Assembly: GCF_028826155.1 (NCBI RefSeq)
Contig: NZ_JAQGPN010000001.1
Coordinates: 1,493,501 to 1,557,500 of the forward strand
DNA: 64,000 nt
Direction: 5' to 3'
Source: Mesorhizobium shangrilense
Lineage (GTDB): Bacteria > Pseudomonadota > Alphaproteobacteria > Rhizobiales > Rhizobiaceae
The notes under the pieces were generated by a model that had not been told where the DNA came from, did no database searches, and saw nothing but the letters and a program-made list of their open reading frames with translations. Made by a program: the position numbers and the translations under genes. Positions 44,255 to 54,123 of this stretch are shown one piece after another (within the stretch, counting starts at the first letter, position 1; each line of letters starts with the position of its first letter).

Positions 44255-45079
44255 ATGAACATCATGACCGATACGACCCTCGAGAAAGCCGTGAGCGGCA
44301 GCATGGACGAGATGGCCAACGAGCCGATCAAGTTGCGCGGCGAGAAGGTCTGCGTGCACTACGGCGAGAAGCAGGCGCTGTTCGACGTCGATCTGAACGT
44401 CCGTGAGAACCAGGTGACGGCGCTGATCGGCCCGTCGGGCTGCGGCAAGTCGACATTCCTGCGTTGCCTGAACCGCATGAACGACACCATCGACAGCGCC
44501 CGCGTCAGCGGCAAGATCACGTTGGACGGCGAGGACATCTACGACCGCAACATCGACGTGGTGGAACTCCGCGCCCGCGTCGGGATGGTGTTCCAGAAGC
44601 CCAACCCGTTTCCGAAGTCGATCTACGAGAACGTCGCCTACGGACCGCGCATCCACGGGCTCGGCCGCACCAAGGCCGATTTCGACCGCATCGTGGAGTC
44701 CAGCCTGCAGAAGGCGGCGCTGTGGAACGAGGTAAAGGACCGCCTGCACGAGCCCGGCACAGGGCTTTCCGGCGGCCAGCAGCAGCGCCTCTGCATCGCC
44801 CGCGCGATCGCCGTCAGTCCCGAGGTGATCCTGATGGACGAGCCGTGTTCCGCGCTCGATCCGATCGCCACGGCGAAGGTGGAGGAACTCATCGACGAGC
44901 TGCGCCAGAACTACACGATCGTCATCGTGACGCACTCCATGCAGCAGGCCGCGCGCGTGTCGCAGCGCACCGCGATGTTCCACCTCGGCTACCTGGTCGA
45001 GGAAGGGGCGACGGACAAGATGTTCACCAACCCCGACGACAAGCGCACGCAGGACTACATCACCGGCCGTTTCGGCTGA
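44255..45079 (+). CDS. pstB: Phosphate ABC transporter ATP-binding protein
   Basis: A 274-residue ATPase driving PstCA. Walker A is GPSGCGKST, followed by [15 protein letters not shown] (the PstB Q-loop signature), [14 protein letters not shown] and Walker [14 protein letters not shown]. aggggaaag precedes the ATG. Confidence 0.96.
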   Translation: MNIMTDTTLEKAVSGSMDEMANEPIKLRGEKVCVHYGEKQALFDVDLNVRENQVTALIGPSGCGKSTFLRCLNRMNDTIDSARVSGKITLDGEDIYDRNIDVVELRARVGMVFQKPNPFPKSIYENVAYGPRIHGLGRTKADFDRIVESSLQKAALWNEVKDRLHEPGTGLSGGQQQRLCIARAIAVSPEVILMDEPCSALDPIATAKVEELIDELRQNYTIVIVTHSMQQAARVSQRTAMFHLGYLVEEGATDKMFTNPDDKRTQDYITGRFG

Positions 45080-45109
45080 GTGGACGCGACTCTAGACGCC
45101 GAGGACATC

Positions 45110-45817
45110 ATGGGCGAGCACACCGTCTCCTCCTTCGACGAGGACCTGAAGCATATCCATCAGCTCATCCGCGACATGGGCGAGCATGCCGGCCGGATGG
45201 TGCAGGCCGCGACCCGCGCGCTCTTGGCCTCCGACGTGGCGTTGGGGCAGCGTGTCGTCTCCGACGACGCGATCATGGACACCAAGCAGCGCGAGCTGGA
45301 CGACCGTGCGATCAGGCTGATCGCCCTGCGCCAGCCTATGGCGCAGGACCTGCGCGCCGTGGTCGGGGCCATCCGCATGGCGGCCGATCTCGAACGCATC
45401 GGAGATCTCGCCAAGAACATCGCCAAGCGCGTCGGCGCGGTCGGAATGACGGCCATCCCCAAGGCGCCGTCCAACAGCATCGAGCTGATGGCCGCCCAGG
45501 TGCTCGAGCAGGTCGAAGGCGTCATCGAACACTATGTCGGCAAGGATGCCGAGGCGCTTGTCCAACTGCGCGTCGACGACCGCCAGATCGACGCCAAGTA
45601 TACCGCGGTGTTCCGCGAGCTGCTGACCTACATGATGGAGGACCCGCGCAACATCACGGCCTGCACGCACCTCCTGTTCTGCGCCAAGAACCTGGAGCGC
45701 ATCGGCGACCATGTCACCAACATCGCCGAGAACGCCTATTTCGTGATCACCGGCAGGCAGTTGCCGCTCAACCGGCCGAAGCTCGACGAAACGTCGGCGT
45801 CGGCTCTCGCCGACTGA
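45110..45817 (+). CDS. phoU: Phosphate transport regulator
   Basis: A 235-residue all-helical protein with two PhoU repeats (about 12-100 and 120-215), each with its E/DxxxD metal-ligand pattern (AADLERIGDLAKNIAKR and KNLERIGDHVTNIAEN). It links Pst transport to PhoR/PhoB signalling. ATG 45110 follows gagga; GTG 45080 gives ten extra residues. Confidence 0.95.
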   Translation: MGEHTVSSFDEDLKHIHQLIRDMGEHAGRMVQAATRALLASDVALGQRVVSDDAIMDTKQRELDDRAIRLIALRQPMAQDLRAVVGAIRMAADLERIGDLAKNIAKRVGAVGMTAIPKAPSNSIELMAAQVLEQVEGVIEHYVGKDAEALVQLRVDDRQIDAKYTAVFRELLTYMMEDPRNITACTHLLFCAKNLERIGDHVTNIAENAYFVITGRQLPLNRPKLDETSASALAD

Positions 45818-45834
45818 AGCTGCAGGACAGGCCG

Positions 45835-46524
45835 ATGATTGCTCCCAAGGTCATGGTGGTGGAGGACGAGGAGCCGCTGTGCGAACTCCTCCGCTACAAT
45901 CTGGAGGCCGAAGGCTACCAGGTCGAGGTCGTCACCCGCGGCGACGAAGCCGAGCTTCGCCTGCAGGAGAACGTGCCCGACCTGCTGGTGCTCGACTGGA
46001 TGATTCCGGCGGTGTCCGGCATCGAGCTCTGTCGCCGCCTGCGGATGCGGCCGGAGACGGAGCGGCTGCCGGTCATCATGCTGACGGCGCGCGGCGAGGA
46101 GAGCGACCGCGTGCGCGGCCTCTCGACGGGCGCTGACGACTACCTCGTGAAGCCGTTCTCAACGCCCGAGTTCGTGGCGCGCGTGCGTGCGCTGCTGCGC
46201 CGCGCCAAGCCCGAGGTGCTGTCCAGCGTGCTCAAGGTCGGCGACATCGTGCTCGACCGCGAATCCCATCGGGTCTATCGCAAGAAGACCGAGATCAAGC
46301 TCGGCCCGACAGAGTTCCGCCTGCTGGAATTCATGATGCAGCATCCCGGCCGCGTCTTTTCCCGTGGCCAGCTCCTCGACAATGTCTGGGGCGAAACGAT
46401 CTACATCGATGAGCGGACGGTCGACGTTCACGTCGGGCGGCTGCGCAAGGCTGTCAACAATGGCCGCATGCCGGACGTCATCCGTACCATCCGCGGCGCC
46501 GGCTACGCCATCAACGAGGCGTAG
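45835..46524 (+). CDS. phoB: Phosphate regulon response regulator
   Basis: A 229-residue OmpR/PhoB-type regulator. Receiver domain with VVEDEEPL, phosphoacceptor Asp in VLDWMIP (about 53) and DDYLVKPF. The winged-helix domain ends with DERTVDVHVGRLRKAVN and IRTIRGAGYAI. It activates genes with Pho boxes, including the one before pstS. The usual partner kinase gene phoR is not in the window. Confidence 0.95.
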   Translation: MIAPKVMVVEDEEPLCELLRYNLEAEGYQVEVVTRGDEAELRLQENVPDLLVLDWMIPAVSGIELCRRLRMRPETERLPVIMLTARGEESDRVRGLSTGADDYLVKPFSTPEFVARVRALLRRAKPEVLSSVLKVGDIVLDRESHRVYRKKTEIKLGPTEFRLLEFMMQHPGRVFSRGQLLDNVWGETIYIDERTVDVHVGRLRKAVNNGRMPDVIRTIRGAGYAINEA

Positions 46525-46582
46525 CGGGTAGGTGGCCTCGGGCGAAAAGTTGCCCAAGAAACAGCTATCCTGGAACTGACGA

Positions 46583-46632
46583 ACTGCGAGTTCGCAGTGG
46601 CCGCAACCGCCTTGTCCGAGGCGGGTGCGGCA
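46583..46632 (+). terminator. Two inverted repeats after phoB
   Basis: ACTGCGA/TCGCAGT (46583-46589 with 46592-46598) is followed by an 11-bp stem with one mismatch at about 46,603-46,632. Probably the transcription end of the pst operon or an operator for the next gene; no T-run. Confidence 0.4.
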
Positions 46633-46679
46633 TGCTTACCTGAGGCCTTCGTACGACGGGAACCTGGGGGAGGGTGCAC

Positions 46680-48008
46680 GTGGAGGTAACGCGCCGAACG
46701 GTTGCGGTGGCGATCGTCGCGACGATCGCGTGTCTGGCCGCGCGTGTCCCCGCCGCCATGGCTGCGCCCCCTGCTTCCCAGCCCCAGCCCATCATCTTCG
46801 CCTGGAACCGTCTCGTCCTCGAACTGGTGCGGCACACGCCGACCTATTCGCCCCCGGTCGCCAGCCGGGCGCTCGCCTATCTCGGAGTGACCGCCTTCGA
46901 GGCGATCGCCGGCGGCTCGGCCGGACTGCGCTCCCTGGCGGGCCAGCTAAACGGGCTGCAGCCCGTTCCGGCGCGGGAGAACGGCGCGGCCTATGCGGAC
47001 GCCGTGGTGGTCCAGGCGGCGATGGCGCATGCCGTGCGCGAGCTCTTCTCCAACACCGGACCGACCGGCCTACGCGCGCTGAAGCTGGTCGAACGGAACC
47101 TGCATTTGGCCGCAGCCTCGGGCGTCGCCGAAGATGTCGCCGGCCGCAGCACCGCCTATGGCCGGGCGGTGGCCGAGCACATCCTCGCCTGGTCGCGCAC
47201 GGACGGCGGAGCGACCATCGAGAACATGGGCTTCCCCTACGAATACAAGCTCACGGAAGGGCCGGCGCACTGGGTGCCGACGAGCCTGGTGGCGCAGCAG
47301 CAGCTGCCGCTCCTGCCCGACTGGGGGAAGGTGCGCCCCTTCGCGATGCCGAGCGGTGCGGCCTGCGGCATACCTCCTCCGCTCGAATACAGCGAGGAAG
47401 AGACCTCGCCCTTCTATCGGGAGGCGCTCGAGGTCCACGACGCGGTGAAGGGGCTGACGCCCGAGCAGCGCGCCATCGCGCGGTTCTGGTCGGACGACCC
47501 GATGCTCTCGCCCACGCCGCCCGGGCACTGGATCTCGATCGCCCTGCAGGTGCTGGAGGGCGAGGGCGCGGACGCGGAGACCACGGTGGACGTTCTGGCT
47601 CGCCTCGGCATCGCCATGGCCGACGCCTTCATCGGCTGCTGGGACGCCAAGTTCCGCTACGACCTCGTGCGGCCGCTCACCTACATCCGACGGGTCATCG
47701 ATCCAAAGTGGGAAGCCCTGCTCAACACGCCCCCATTCCCGGAGTATCCCAGCGGCCACAGCACGCAGTCGGGCGCCGCCGCCACCGTGCTCACCGATCT
47801 CTTCGGCACGGACTATGCCTTCGAGGACGCGACCCACAGCGCCGACGGGCTAAAGCCGCGCAGCTTCCCGAGCTTCTGGGCAGCAGCCGAGGAGGCCGGC
47901 ATCTCGCGCCTCTACGGCGGCATCCATTTTCGCGACGCGATCGAACGGGGCCTCGACCAGGGCCGCTGCATCGGCGCCTATGTCAACGCACTCGACACGC
48001 GGAAATAG
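46680..48008 (+). CDS. Vanadium-dependent haloperoxidase-type PAP2 protein, exported
   Basis: A 442-residue protein with a signal peptide (VAVAIVATIACLAARVPAAM). The PAP2/vanadium-peroxidase core is near the end: KFRYDLVRPLTY, YPSGHSTQSGAAA and ISRLYGGIHFRDAIERG, which hold the vanadate- or phosphate-binding Lys, Arg, Ser, His and Arg. It should act in the periplasm, oxidising halides with peroxide or acting as an acid phosphatase. GTG 46680 was chosen because gggggagg lies six bases upstream. The next gene follows three bases after its stop codon. Confidence 0.83.
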   Translation: MEVTRRTVAVAIVATIACLAARVPAAMAAPPASQPQPIIFAWNRLVLELVRHTPTYSPPVASRALAYLGVTAFEAIAGGSAGLRSLAGQLNGLQPVPARENGAAYADAVVVQAAMAHAVRELFSNTGPTGLRALKLVERNLHLAAASGVAEDVAGRSTAYGRAVAEHILAWSRTDGGATIENMGFPYEYKLTEGPAHWVPTSLVAQQQLPLLPDWGKVRPFAMPSGAACGIPPPLEYSEEETSPFYREALEVHDAVKGLTPEQRAIARFWSDDPMLSPTPPGHWISIALQVLEGEGADAETTVDVLARLGIAMADAFIGCWDAKFRYDLVRPLTYIRRVIDPKWEALLNTPPFPEYPSGHSTQSGAAATVLTDLFGTDYAFEDATHSADGLKPRSFPSFWAAAEEAGISRLYGGIHFRDAIERGLDQGRCIGAYVNALDTRK

Positions 48009-48010
48009 CC

Positions 48011-49615
48011 ATGCGTCGGTTTCTCGTTCTGCTGTCGTCGATGTCGGTGCTCGCCGCGGAAGCGCGCGCCGAGGAGGCGCCCTTCGTCATCCCGACCTTC
48101 GTGGAGGAGACGGCCAGCGCCGGCATCGACAGCGTCTATGCCGGCGACTGGGAATACATGGTCGGCGGCGGCGCAGCCACCTTCGACTGCAACGATGACG
48201 GCTATGCGGACCTGCTTCTGGCAGGCGGGGAGACGCCCGCGAAATTCTACCGCAACGCCAGCAAGCAGGGCGGCGCGCTCCGCTTTGAAGCAGAGGCGAG
48301 CGGGCTCGAGCTGGACAAGGTCGCGGCCGCCTATCCTCTCGACGTCGACGGCGACGGCCACACAGACCTGGCGCTTCTGAGGGTAGGCGAGAACGTCCTT
48401 ATGCGCGGCTTGGGCGGCTGCCGCTTCGAGCGCGCCAACGAAACGTGGGGCTTCGACGGTGGGGACGGCTGGTCGACCGCCTTCGCCGCCACCTGGGAGC
48501 GCGACGCCGAGTGGCCGACGCTGGCGGTCGGCAACTACATCGACCGCACCCAGGCAGTGCCGTGGGGCTCTTGCACGGACAACTGGCTACACCGGCCGGG
48601 CGTCGCCGACGGGGAGCGCAGGAAGTTCGCCGCGCCGTTGCCGCTCACGCCCAGCTACTGCGCGCTCTCCATGCTGTTCACCGACTGGAACCGCTCGGGC
48701 ACGCCGAGCCTGCGCGTCTCCAATGACCGCGAGTACTACAAGGGCGGGCAGGAGCAGCTCTGGCGCGTCGAGCCGGGCAACCCGCCCGTTGCGTATGGCG
48801 CAGGCGACGGCTGGAAGACGCTGCGCATCTGGGGCATGGGCATCGCCAGCACCGATCTCGACGGCGACGGCTACCCCGAATACTTCCTGACCAGCATGGC
48901 CGACAACAAGCTGCAGACCTTGTCCGCCGTGCCGACGGAGGGCGCACCGCAACCCGACTATAAGGACGTCGCCTACGCCAAAGGCGTCACCGCGCACCGC
49001 CCCTATATCGGCGACGACCTGAAGCCGAGCACCGCCTGGCACACGCAGTTCGAGGACGTGAACAATGACGGCCGCGTCGACCTGTTCATCGCCAAGGGCA
49101 ATGTCGCCGAGATGCCGGACTTTGCGGCCAAGGACCCCAACAACCTCCTGCTGCAGCGCGCCGACGGGACGTTCGAGGAAGCCGGCGACAGGGCCGGCGT
49201 CGCCAGCACCGAGATCTCGCGCGGGGGCGCCCTCTCCGATTTCAACTTGGACGGACTGCTGGACCTCATCGTCGTCAATCGCGGGGTGAGCGCCCAGGTC
49301 TGGCGCAACGCCAGCGTCGGCGCCGGGCGCTGGCTGCAGGTCGAACTCAGGCAGTCTGGACCAAACCGGGACGCCATCGGCGCATGGATCGAAGTGCGCT
49401 GCGCGGGAAAGGTGACGCGCCGCGAGATCACTGTCGGCGGCGGCCATGCCGGCGGGCAGACCGGCTGGTGGCATTTCGGCGTCGGCGACACTGAAGAGCC
49501 GGAAGTGCGCGTCATCTGGCCCGATGGTACAGCCAGCGACTGGGAGCTCGTCGAGAGCGACAATTTCTACATCGTCGAACGCGGCCAGCCGGCACGGGCA
49601 TGGCATCCTGAATAG
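48011..49615 (+). CDS. Exported FG-GAP repeat protein with ASPIC/UnbV domain
   Basis: A 534-residue protein with signal peptide MRRFLVLLSSMSVLAAEARA. FG-GAP calcium-binding units recur (FDCNDDGYADLLLAGG, DVDGDGHTDLALLR, DLDGDGYPEYFL, DVNNDGRVDLFIAKG, FNLDGLLDLIVV), giving a beta propeller. The C-terminus is an ASPIC/UnbV (CRTAC1-like) domain (WLQVELRQSGPNRDAIGAW, VIWPDG). Two bases separate it from the haloperoxidase gene's stop, so the proteins are probably made and used together. Confidence 0.85.
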   Translation: MRRFLVLLSSMSVLAAEARAEEAPFVIPTFVEETASAGIDSVYAGDWEYMVGGGAATFDCNDDGYADLLLAGGETPAKFYRNASKQGGALRFEAEASGLELDKVAAAYPLDVDGDGHTDLALLRVGENVLMRGLGGCRFERANETWGFDGGDGWSTAFAATWERDAEWPTLAVGNYIDRTQAVPWGSCTDNWLHRPGVADGERRKFAAPLPLTPSYCALSMLFTDWNRSGTPSLRVSNDREYYKGGQEQLWRVEPGNPPVAYGAGDGWKTLRIWGMGIASTDLDGDGYPEYFLTSMADNKLQTLSAVPTEGAPQPDYKDVAYAKGVTAHRPYIGDDLKPSTAWHTQFEDVNNDGRVDLFIAKGNVAEMPDFAAKDPNNLLLQRADGTFEEAGDRAGVASTEISRGGALSDFNLDGLLDLIVVNRGVSAQVWRNASVGAGRWLQVELRQSGPNRDAIGAWIEVRCAGKVTRREITVGGGHAGGQTGWWHFGVGDTEEPEVRVIWPDGTASDWELVESDNFYIVERGQPARAWHPE

Positions 49616-49621
49616 GGACTG

Positions 49622-50101
49622 TTAACTGCGTACGTCATCCGTTCCAACGCTGTCCGGCGGCGCCGGGAAGCGTTCCAGGTAGCGCCGGGCGCGGGGCAGG
49701 GCGTCGTGGAGGAACTGCTCCGGTCCCCTCAACCACAGGCCGGGGATCGTCTTCGAGCGCGCCTCGCTTGTCAGGACCTTGGGAGGGATCGGGACGATCT
49801 CCGCGTCCCACCCCGGCCAGAAATGACGCGCCCTGCGCCATGTGTGCGCGATGAAGCGCTCGCGGTCCGAGTAGCCGTGGTAGTCGAAAACCCAGTCGGC
49901 GGCCGCCACGAATATGTGGTTGCCGGTGTGGCCCTCCGCAGGCTTGATCCAAAGGACGTCGAGACCGGGACGGGGATGCCTCTCCAGGAAGGCATGGGCG
50001 AGGATATTGCATGCGCCGCAGGCGAAGAACACGCGGTCGGGCAGCGCCCAACGCATGACCTGGTTCTTCTTTGAATAGCCCGGGGTCCTGATTCGATACA
50101 T
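49622..50101 (-). CDS. Hypothetical protein
   Basis: A 159-residue soluble protein (MYRIRTPGYSKKNQVMRWA...). It contains FFACGACNILAHAFLERHP and GNHIFVAAADWVFDYHGYSD, which suggest a compact alpha/beta domain, possibly papain-like (Cys and His), but this is a guess. A GTG at 50125 is an alternative start. Convergent with the FG-GAP gene. Confidence 0.7.
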   Translation of the reverse strand: MYRIRTPGYSKKNQVMRWALPDRVFFACGACNILAHAFLERHPRPGLDVLWIKPAEGHTGNHIFVAAADWVFDYHGYSDRERFIAHTWRRARHFWPGWDAEIVPIPPKVLTSEARSKTIPGLWLRGPEQFLHDALPRARRYLERFPAPPDSVGTDDVRS

Positions 50102-50158
50102 GGCAGGATATTGCCTGCCGGGCACCCCTCGGCGGCAAGAGCCGACTGAAGTCTTCCC

Positions 50159-51400
50159 TTATGCCACGGCCTTTCCCGCGGGCAACGCGCCGGGCGCGAA
50201 GATGCCCTCGTCGACGAACTGCAGCGCGCGCTTGGCGCTACCCTCGCGGATGATGGGCGCCTCGTAGGGCTCGGTGAGGAAAGTGATGGAGCCTGAATGC
50301 TGGCCGCCGGCCGTTTTCGCGATCGCTTCGCGCAGGCTTGGCTCCATCAGGTCGAAGGCCGTCGCGCCGACGCCGATGAAGGCGACGGGGGCCGGATCGA
50401 TGATGGCGAACAGGCTGCCCAGGCCGAAGCCGAGCGCTTCGCCTGCCCGACGGAACGCCTCGCGTTCCGAACCGTCCGCGCGGCGGGCCTGCTCGGCGAG
50501 TTCGGTGATGTCGGCGTCGGTGACGTCCGCCTTCGGCATCTCGTCCTCCGGCTGGTGATGGGCCTTGCGCCAGATCGCGTAGTTCCCGGCATAGGCCTCG
50601 ATGCAGCCACGCCGTCCGCAGCGGCAGAGCGCGCCGTCCGGCCGGTGGATCATGTGGCCGAACTCGCCGCCCGAGGAATGCGTGCCGGTGAACAGCTCGC
50701 CCTTCAGCATCATGCCCATGCCGATGCCGTGCGAGAGCAGGATGGCGATGAAGTCGTCGTGATAAATCTCGGGATCGCGGGACCGCAGGGCGAACGCCAT
50801 CATGTTGCAGTCGTTCTCGACCGTCGTCGCGACGCCGAAGGCTTCCTCGAGCGCTTCCGCGAAGGGGATGTCCGCATGGACCGTGATCGGCGACCACAGC
50901 ATGCTGCGGGCGCTGGCGTCGGTGACGCCCTGGATCGATACGACGATGCGCTTGGCCGCCGCCTGTCGCGACGGCTGCATCTCGAAGAGCCCGCGGACCA
51001 TGCCGATGGTCTCGTGCACCAGGTCGGCGGCTGCCATTTCGAGGGTTGGAAGGCGGCGCTTTTCGGCGGCCAGCACCGTTCCGCCATAGTCGAACAGGGC
51101 TGCCGATAGCGAGTTCAGCGACAGGTCCACCGTCACGACGGTGGCCGCTTCCGCGTTGAGGCCGATGGCCACCTGCGGCCGCCCCCGCTTCAGGGCGGAC
51201 GGCTCGGTTGCCTTCGGTTCGGCCAAGATGCCCTCCTGGAGGAGGTCGGACGAGATTGCCGAGATCGTCGAGTGACTGAGCCCCGTCGCTGCTGCGATCT
51301 CTGTCCGGGATGGATGGACCGCGCGGCGGACGGCCGCGATCACGGCCGCGCGGTTGCGCCGCCTCAGATCGTCGTGACGGATTCTCACCGCCGTTTGCAT
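50159..51400 (-). CDS. xylR: ROK-family repressor of xylose transport genes
   Basis: A 413-residue NagC/XylR-type regulator. The N-terminal HTH (HPSRTEIAAATGLSHSTISA) precedes a ROK sugar-kinase-like domain with the zinc site GEFGHMIHRPDGALCRCGRR, then GCIEAY. ATG 51400 follows ggggaggaaag. It is divergent from xylF; two near-identical palindromic sites in between are its likely operators, with xylose the likely inducer. Confidence 0.87.
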   Translation of the reverse strand: MQTAVRIRHDDLRRRNRAAVIAAVRRAVHPSRTEIAAATGLSHSTISAISSDLLQEGILAEPKATEPSALKRGRPQVAIGLNAEAATVVTVDLSLNSLSAALFDYGGTVLAAEKRRLPTLEMAAADLVHETIGMVRGLFEMQPSRQAAAKRIVVSIQGVTDASARSMLWSPITVHADIPFAEALEEAFGVATTVENDCNMMAFALRSRDPEIYHDDFIAILLSHGIGMGMMLKGELFTGTHSSGGEFGHMIHRPDGALCRCGRRGCIEAYAGNYAIWRKAHHQPEDEMPKADVTDADITELAEQARRADGSEREAFRRAGEALGFGLGSLFAIIDPAPVAFIGVGATAFDLMEPSLREAIAKTAGGQHSGSITFLTEPYEAPIIREGSAKRALQFVDEGIFAPGALPAGKAVA

Positions 51401-51488
51401 CTTTCCTCCCCTGCGCTTGCCGGCCGTCTTCCCTGCCACCGGTCGAGACGCAGGAGAAGTCTGTCAGAACTCGCCGGTCATGTCATTG

Positions 51489-51512
51489 TTTATTTCGACC
51501 CTCGAAAAAATA
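51489..51512. promoter_or_regulatory. ROK operator, regulator side
   Basis: A TTTCGA-CCC-TCGAAA palindrome flanked by A/T. Its 24 bases match the reverse complement of 51561-51584 at 23 positions. Confidence 0.7.
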
Positions 51513-51534
51513 AGAATTCCTCTTCAAAATCGCC

Positions 51535-51584
51535 TTGACAGCTTTTGAGGTTTCGGACAGTATTTTTTCGAGGATCGAAATAAA
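51535..51584 (+). promoter_or_regulatory. xylF promoter with overlapping ROK operator
   Basis: TTGACA (51535-51540) is a good -35; the -10 (CAGTAT or TATTTT near 51,558-51,566) lies within the second operator (51561-51584, TTTCGAGGATCGAAA core). Repressor binding should block polymerase directly. The xylF ATG is 60 bases further on. Confidence 0.65.
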
Positions 51585-51643
51585 GTACATTTTGACGGGC
51601 CGTCGGCCAGATTTTCGCATCCTCGCGATGCAGGGAGGAAATC

Positions 51644-52684
51644 ATGAAGACATTTGCAGCCGCCATGCTGGCGGGTGTTGCGATGACGCTGTCGCTGGCA
51701 GCAGTCGCAGAGGCCAAGGACAAGGTCATCGGCGTGTCCTGGTCGAATTTCCAGGAAGAGCGGTGGAAGACCGACGAAGCCGCGATCAAGGCGGCGGTCG
51801 AGGCCGCCGGCGACAAGTACATCTCCGCCGACGCGCAGTCGTCGGCCTCCAAGCAGCTCACCGACGTCGAGAGCCTGATCAGCCAGGGCGCGAACGCCCT
51901 CATCATCCTCTCGCAGGACGCCTCCGCGATCGGCCCGGCCGTCGACAAGGCGCTCGCCGAGGGCATCCCGGTCGTCGGCTATGACCGCCTGATCGAGAAC
52001 AAGGACGTCTTCTACCTGACCTTCGACAACAAGGAAGTGGGCCGCATGCAGGCTCGCGAGGTGTTCAAGGTCAAGCCGGAGGGCAACTACGCCTTCATCA
52101 AGGGCTCGTCGGCCGATCCGAACGCCGACTTCCTGTTCTCCGGGCAGATGGAGGTCCTCAAGGAAGCCATCGATGCCGGCAAGATCAAGAACGTCGGCGA
52201 GGCCTACACCGACGGCTGGCTGCCCGCCAACGCGCAGAAGAACATGGAGCAGATCCTGACGACCAACGACAACAAGGTCGACGCGGTCGTGGCCTCCAAC
52301 GACGGCACCGCCGGCGGCGTCGTGGCGGCTCTCGAGGCGCAGGGCCTCGCGGGCTCGGTGCCGGTCTCCGGTCAGGACGGCGACCATGCCGCCCTCAACC
52401 GCGTCGCGCTCGGCACGCAGACGGTCTCTGTCTGGAAGGATGCGCGCGAGCTCGGCAAGGCCGCAGGCGAAATCGCCTCATCGCTGGCCGAAGGCAAGGC
52501 GATGACGGACATCCCGAACGTCGTCGACTTCACCACGCCCGGCGGCAACGTGACCAAGTCGGTCTTCCTGACGCCGATGCCGATCACCAAGGACAACCTG
52601 AACGTCGTGATCGACGCGGGCTGGGTGACCAAGGATGTCGTCTGCGCCGGCGTGGCGGCCGGCTCGGTCGCCGCCTGCAACTAG
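51644..52684 (+). CDS. xylF: D-xylose ABC transporter substrate-binding protein
   Basis: A 346-residue periplasmic sugar binder of the ribose/xylose class. The signal peptide is [20 protein letters not shown]. Typical XylF blocks are [47 protein letters not shown] and [20 protein letters not shown]. It delivers xylose to XylHG. ggagg precedes the ATG. Confidence 0.93.
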   Translation: MKTFAAAMLAGVAMTLSLAAVAEAKDKVIGVSWSNFQEERWKTDEAAIKAAVEAAGDKYISADAQSSASKQLTDVESLISQGANALIILSQDASAIGPAVDKALAEGIPVVGYDRLIENKDVFYLTFDNKEVGRMQAREVFKVKPEGNYAFIKGSSADPNADFLFSGQMEVLKEAIDAGKIKNVGEAYTDGWLPANAQKNMEQILTTNDNKVDAVVASNDGTAGGVVAALEAQGLAGSVPVSGQDGDHAALNRVALGTQTVSVWKDARELGKAAGEIASSLAEGKAMTDIPNVVDFTTPGGNVTKSVFLTPMPITKDNLNVVIDAGWVTKDVVCAGVAAGSVAACN

Positions 52685-52706
52685 GCCGAAAATCGGCATC
52701 GATACG

Positions 52707-52737
52707 GACGCCGCGGTTTGACGAAAACCGCGGCGTC
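52707..52737 (+). terminator. Intercistronic hairpin between xylF and xylH
   Basis: A 13-bp perfect stem (52707-52719 with 52725-52737) with a five-base loop, followed by TCTCT. Likely an attenuator or mRNA stabiliser that favours the binding protein. Confidence 0.7.
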
Positions 52738-52793
52738 TCTCTAAGATCGGGAGGCCGGACACCCTGACGACAGGGAGCCGGCGGGAGGAAGCC

Positions 52794-54110
52794 ATGACCG
52801 ACACGACGTCCGGATCTCCGGTCGATACCGCGCGCGCCTCCGAACTCAACGCGCTGGGCCGCTTCCTCAAGGCAACCGAACTCGACACGCGCATGCTCGG
52901 CATGGTGGGCGCGCTGCTGATCATCTGGATCGGCCTCCACCTCATGTCCGGCGGCCTGTTCCTGACCCCGCGCAACCTCTGGAACCTGTCCGTCCAGTCC
53001 TCCTCCGTCGCCATCATGGCGACCGGCATGGTGCTCGTCATAGTCACCCGCAACATCGACCTGTCGGTCGGCTCGCTGCTCGGCTTTGTCGGCATGATCA
53101 TCGGCGTGACGCAGGCGGAATTCCTGCCCCGCGTGATGGGTTTCCCGCTCGGCGACCCGTGGATCTGGATCATCGCCGTGGCCGTCGGCCTGCTGGTCGG
53201 CCTGCTGATCGGCGGCTTTCAGGGCTACCTGATCGCCTATCTCGGCATCCCGGCCTTCATCGTGACGCTCGGCGGCCTGCTCGTCTGGCGCGGCGCGGCA
53301 TGGTGGGTGACCAGCGGCCGCACCGTGGCGCCGATGGACGCGACGTTCCGCCTGCTCGGCGGCGGGCCGCAAGGCGCCATCGGGGCGACGTGGAGCTGGA
53401 TCGTCGGGGTCGTCGCATGTCTGGGCGTCGTCGCGCTGCTCGCCAGCGGCCGCCGCCAGCGCCAGCGCTTCAAGTTCCCGCTCAGGCCGGTCTGGGCGGA
53501 GGTCTTCCTCGGGACGGTGACCTGCGCGGCGATCCTCGGCGCGGTCTGGGTGGCCAATTCGTATCCATGGCCGGTCAACATCGTGAAGCGTTATGCCGAG
53601 GCCAACGGCATCACAGTTCCCGAGGGCGGCATGTTCATCGCGCACGGCATCGCCATCCCGGTCCTCATCGCCGTGGCGGTGGGCATCGTGATGACCTTCA
53701 TCGCGACCCGCACGCGCTTCGGCCGCTACGTCTTCGCCATCGGCGGCAATCCCGAGGCGGCGACACTCGCGGGCATCAACACGCGCTGGGTGACGATGAA
53801 GATCTTCATGCTGATGGGGCTGCTGGCCGCCATCAGCGCTTCGATCTCCACCGCCCGCCTCAACGCCGCCACCAATGCGCTCGGCACGCTGGACGAACTG
53901 CTGGTCATTGCCGCGGCGGTCATCGGCGGCACATCGCTCGCCGGCGGCGCGGGCACCATCGCCGGCGCTATGCTTGGCGCGCTGCTCATGCAGTCGCTAC
54001 AGTCGGGCATGGTGCTGCTCGGCATCGACACGCCGCTGCAGAACATCGTGGTCGGCCTTGTCCTCGTCGTGGCCGTCTGGCTCGACACCGTGTACCGCAA
54101 GCGCGTGTAG
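52794..54110 (+). CDS. xylH: D-xylose ABC transporter permease
   Basis: A 438-residue permease of the RbsC/XylH family with about ten hydrophobic helices. Motifs include [36 protein letters not shown] and [18 protein letters not shown] (the cytoplasmic coupling loop). xylG begins 13 bases after its stop codon. Confidence 0.93.
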   Translation: MTDTTSGSPVDTARASELNALGRFLKATELDTRMLGMVGALLIIWIGLHLMSGGLFLTPRNLWNLSVQSSSVAIMATGMVLVIVTRNIDLSVGSLLGFVGMIIGVTQAEFLPRVMGFPLGDPWIWIIAVAVGLLVGLLIGGFQGYLIAYLGIPAFIVTLGGLLVWRGAAWWVTSGRTVAPMDATFRLLGGGPQGAIGATWSWIVGVVACLGVVALLASGRRQRQRFKFPLRPVWAEVFLGTVTCAAILGAVWVANSYPWPVNIVKRYAEANGITVPEGGMFIAHGIAIPVLIAVAVGIVMTFIATRTRFGRYVFAIGGNPEAATLAGINTRWVTMKIFMLMGLLAAISASISTARLNAATNALGTLDELLVIAAAVIGGTSLAGGAGTIAGAMLGALLMQSLQSGMVLLGIDTPLQNIVVGLVLVVAVWLDTVYRKRV

Positions 54111-54123
54111 GGGAGACGCTCCG

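Noticed and set aside
46625..48010. N-terminal extension of the FG-GAP protein frame
   Set aside because: It overlaps the haloperoxidase gene in another frame; a signal peptide at 48,011 fixes the true start.
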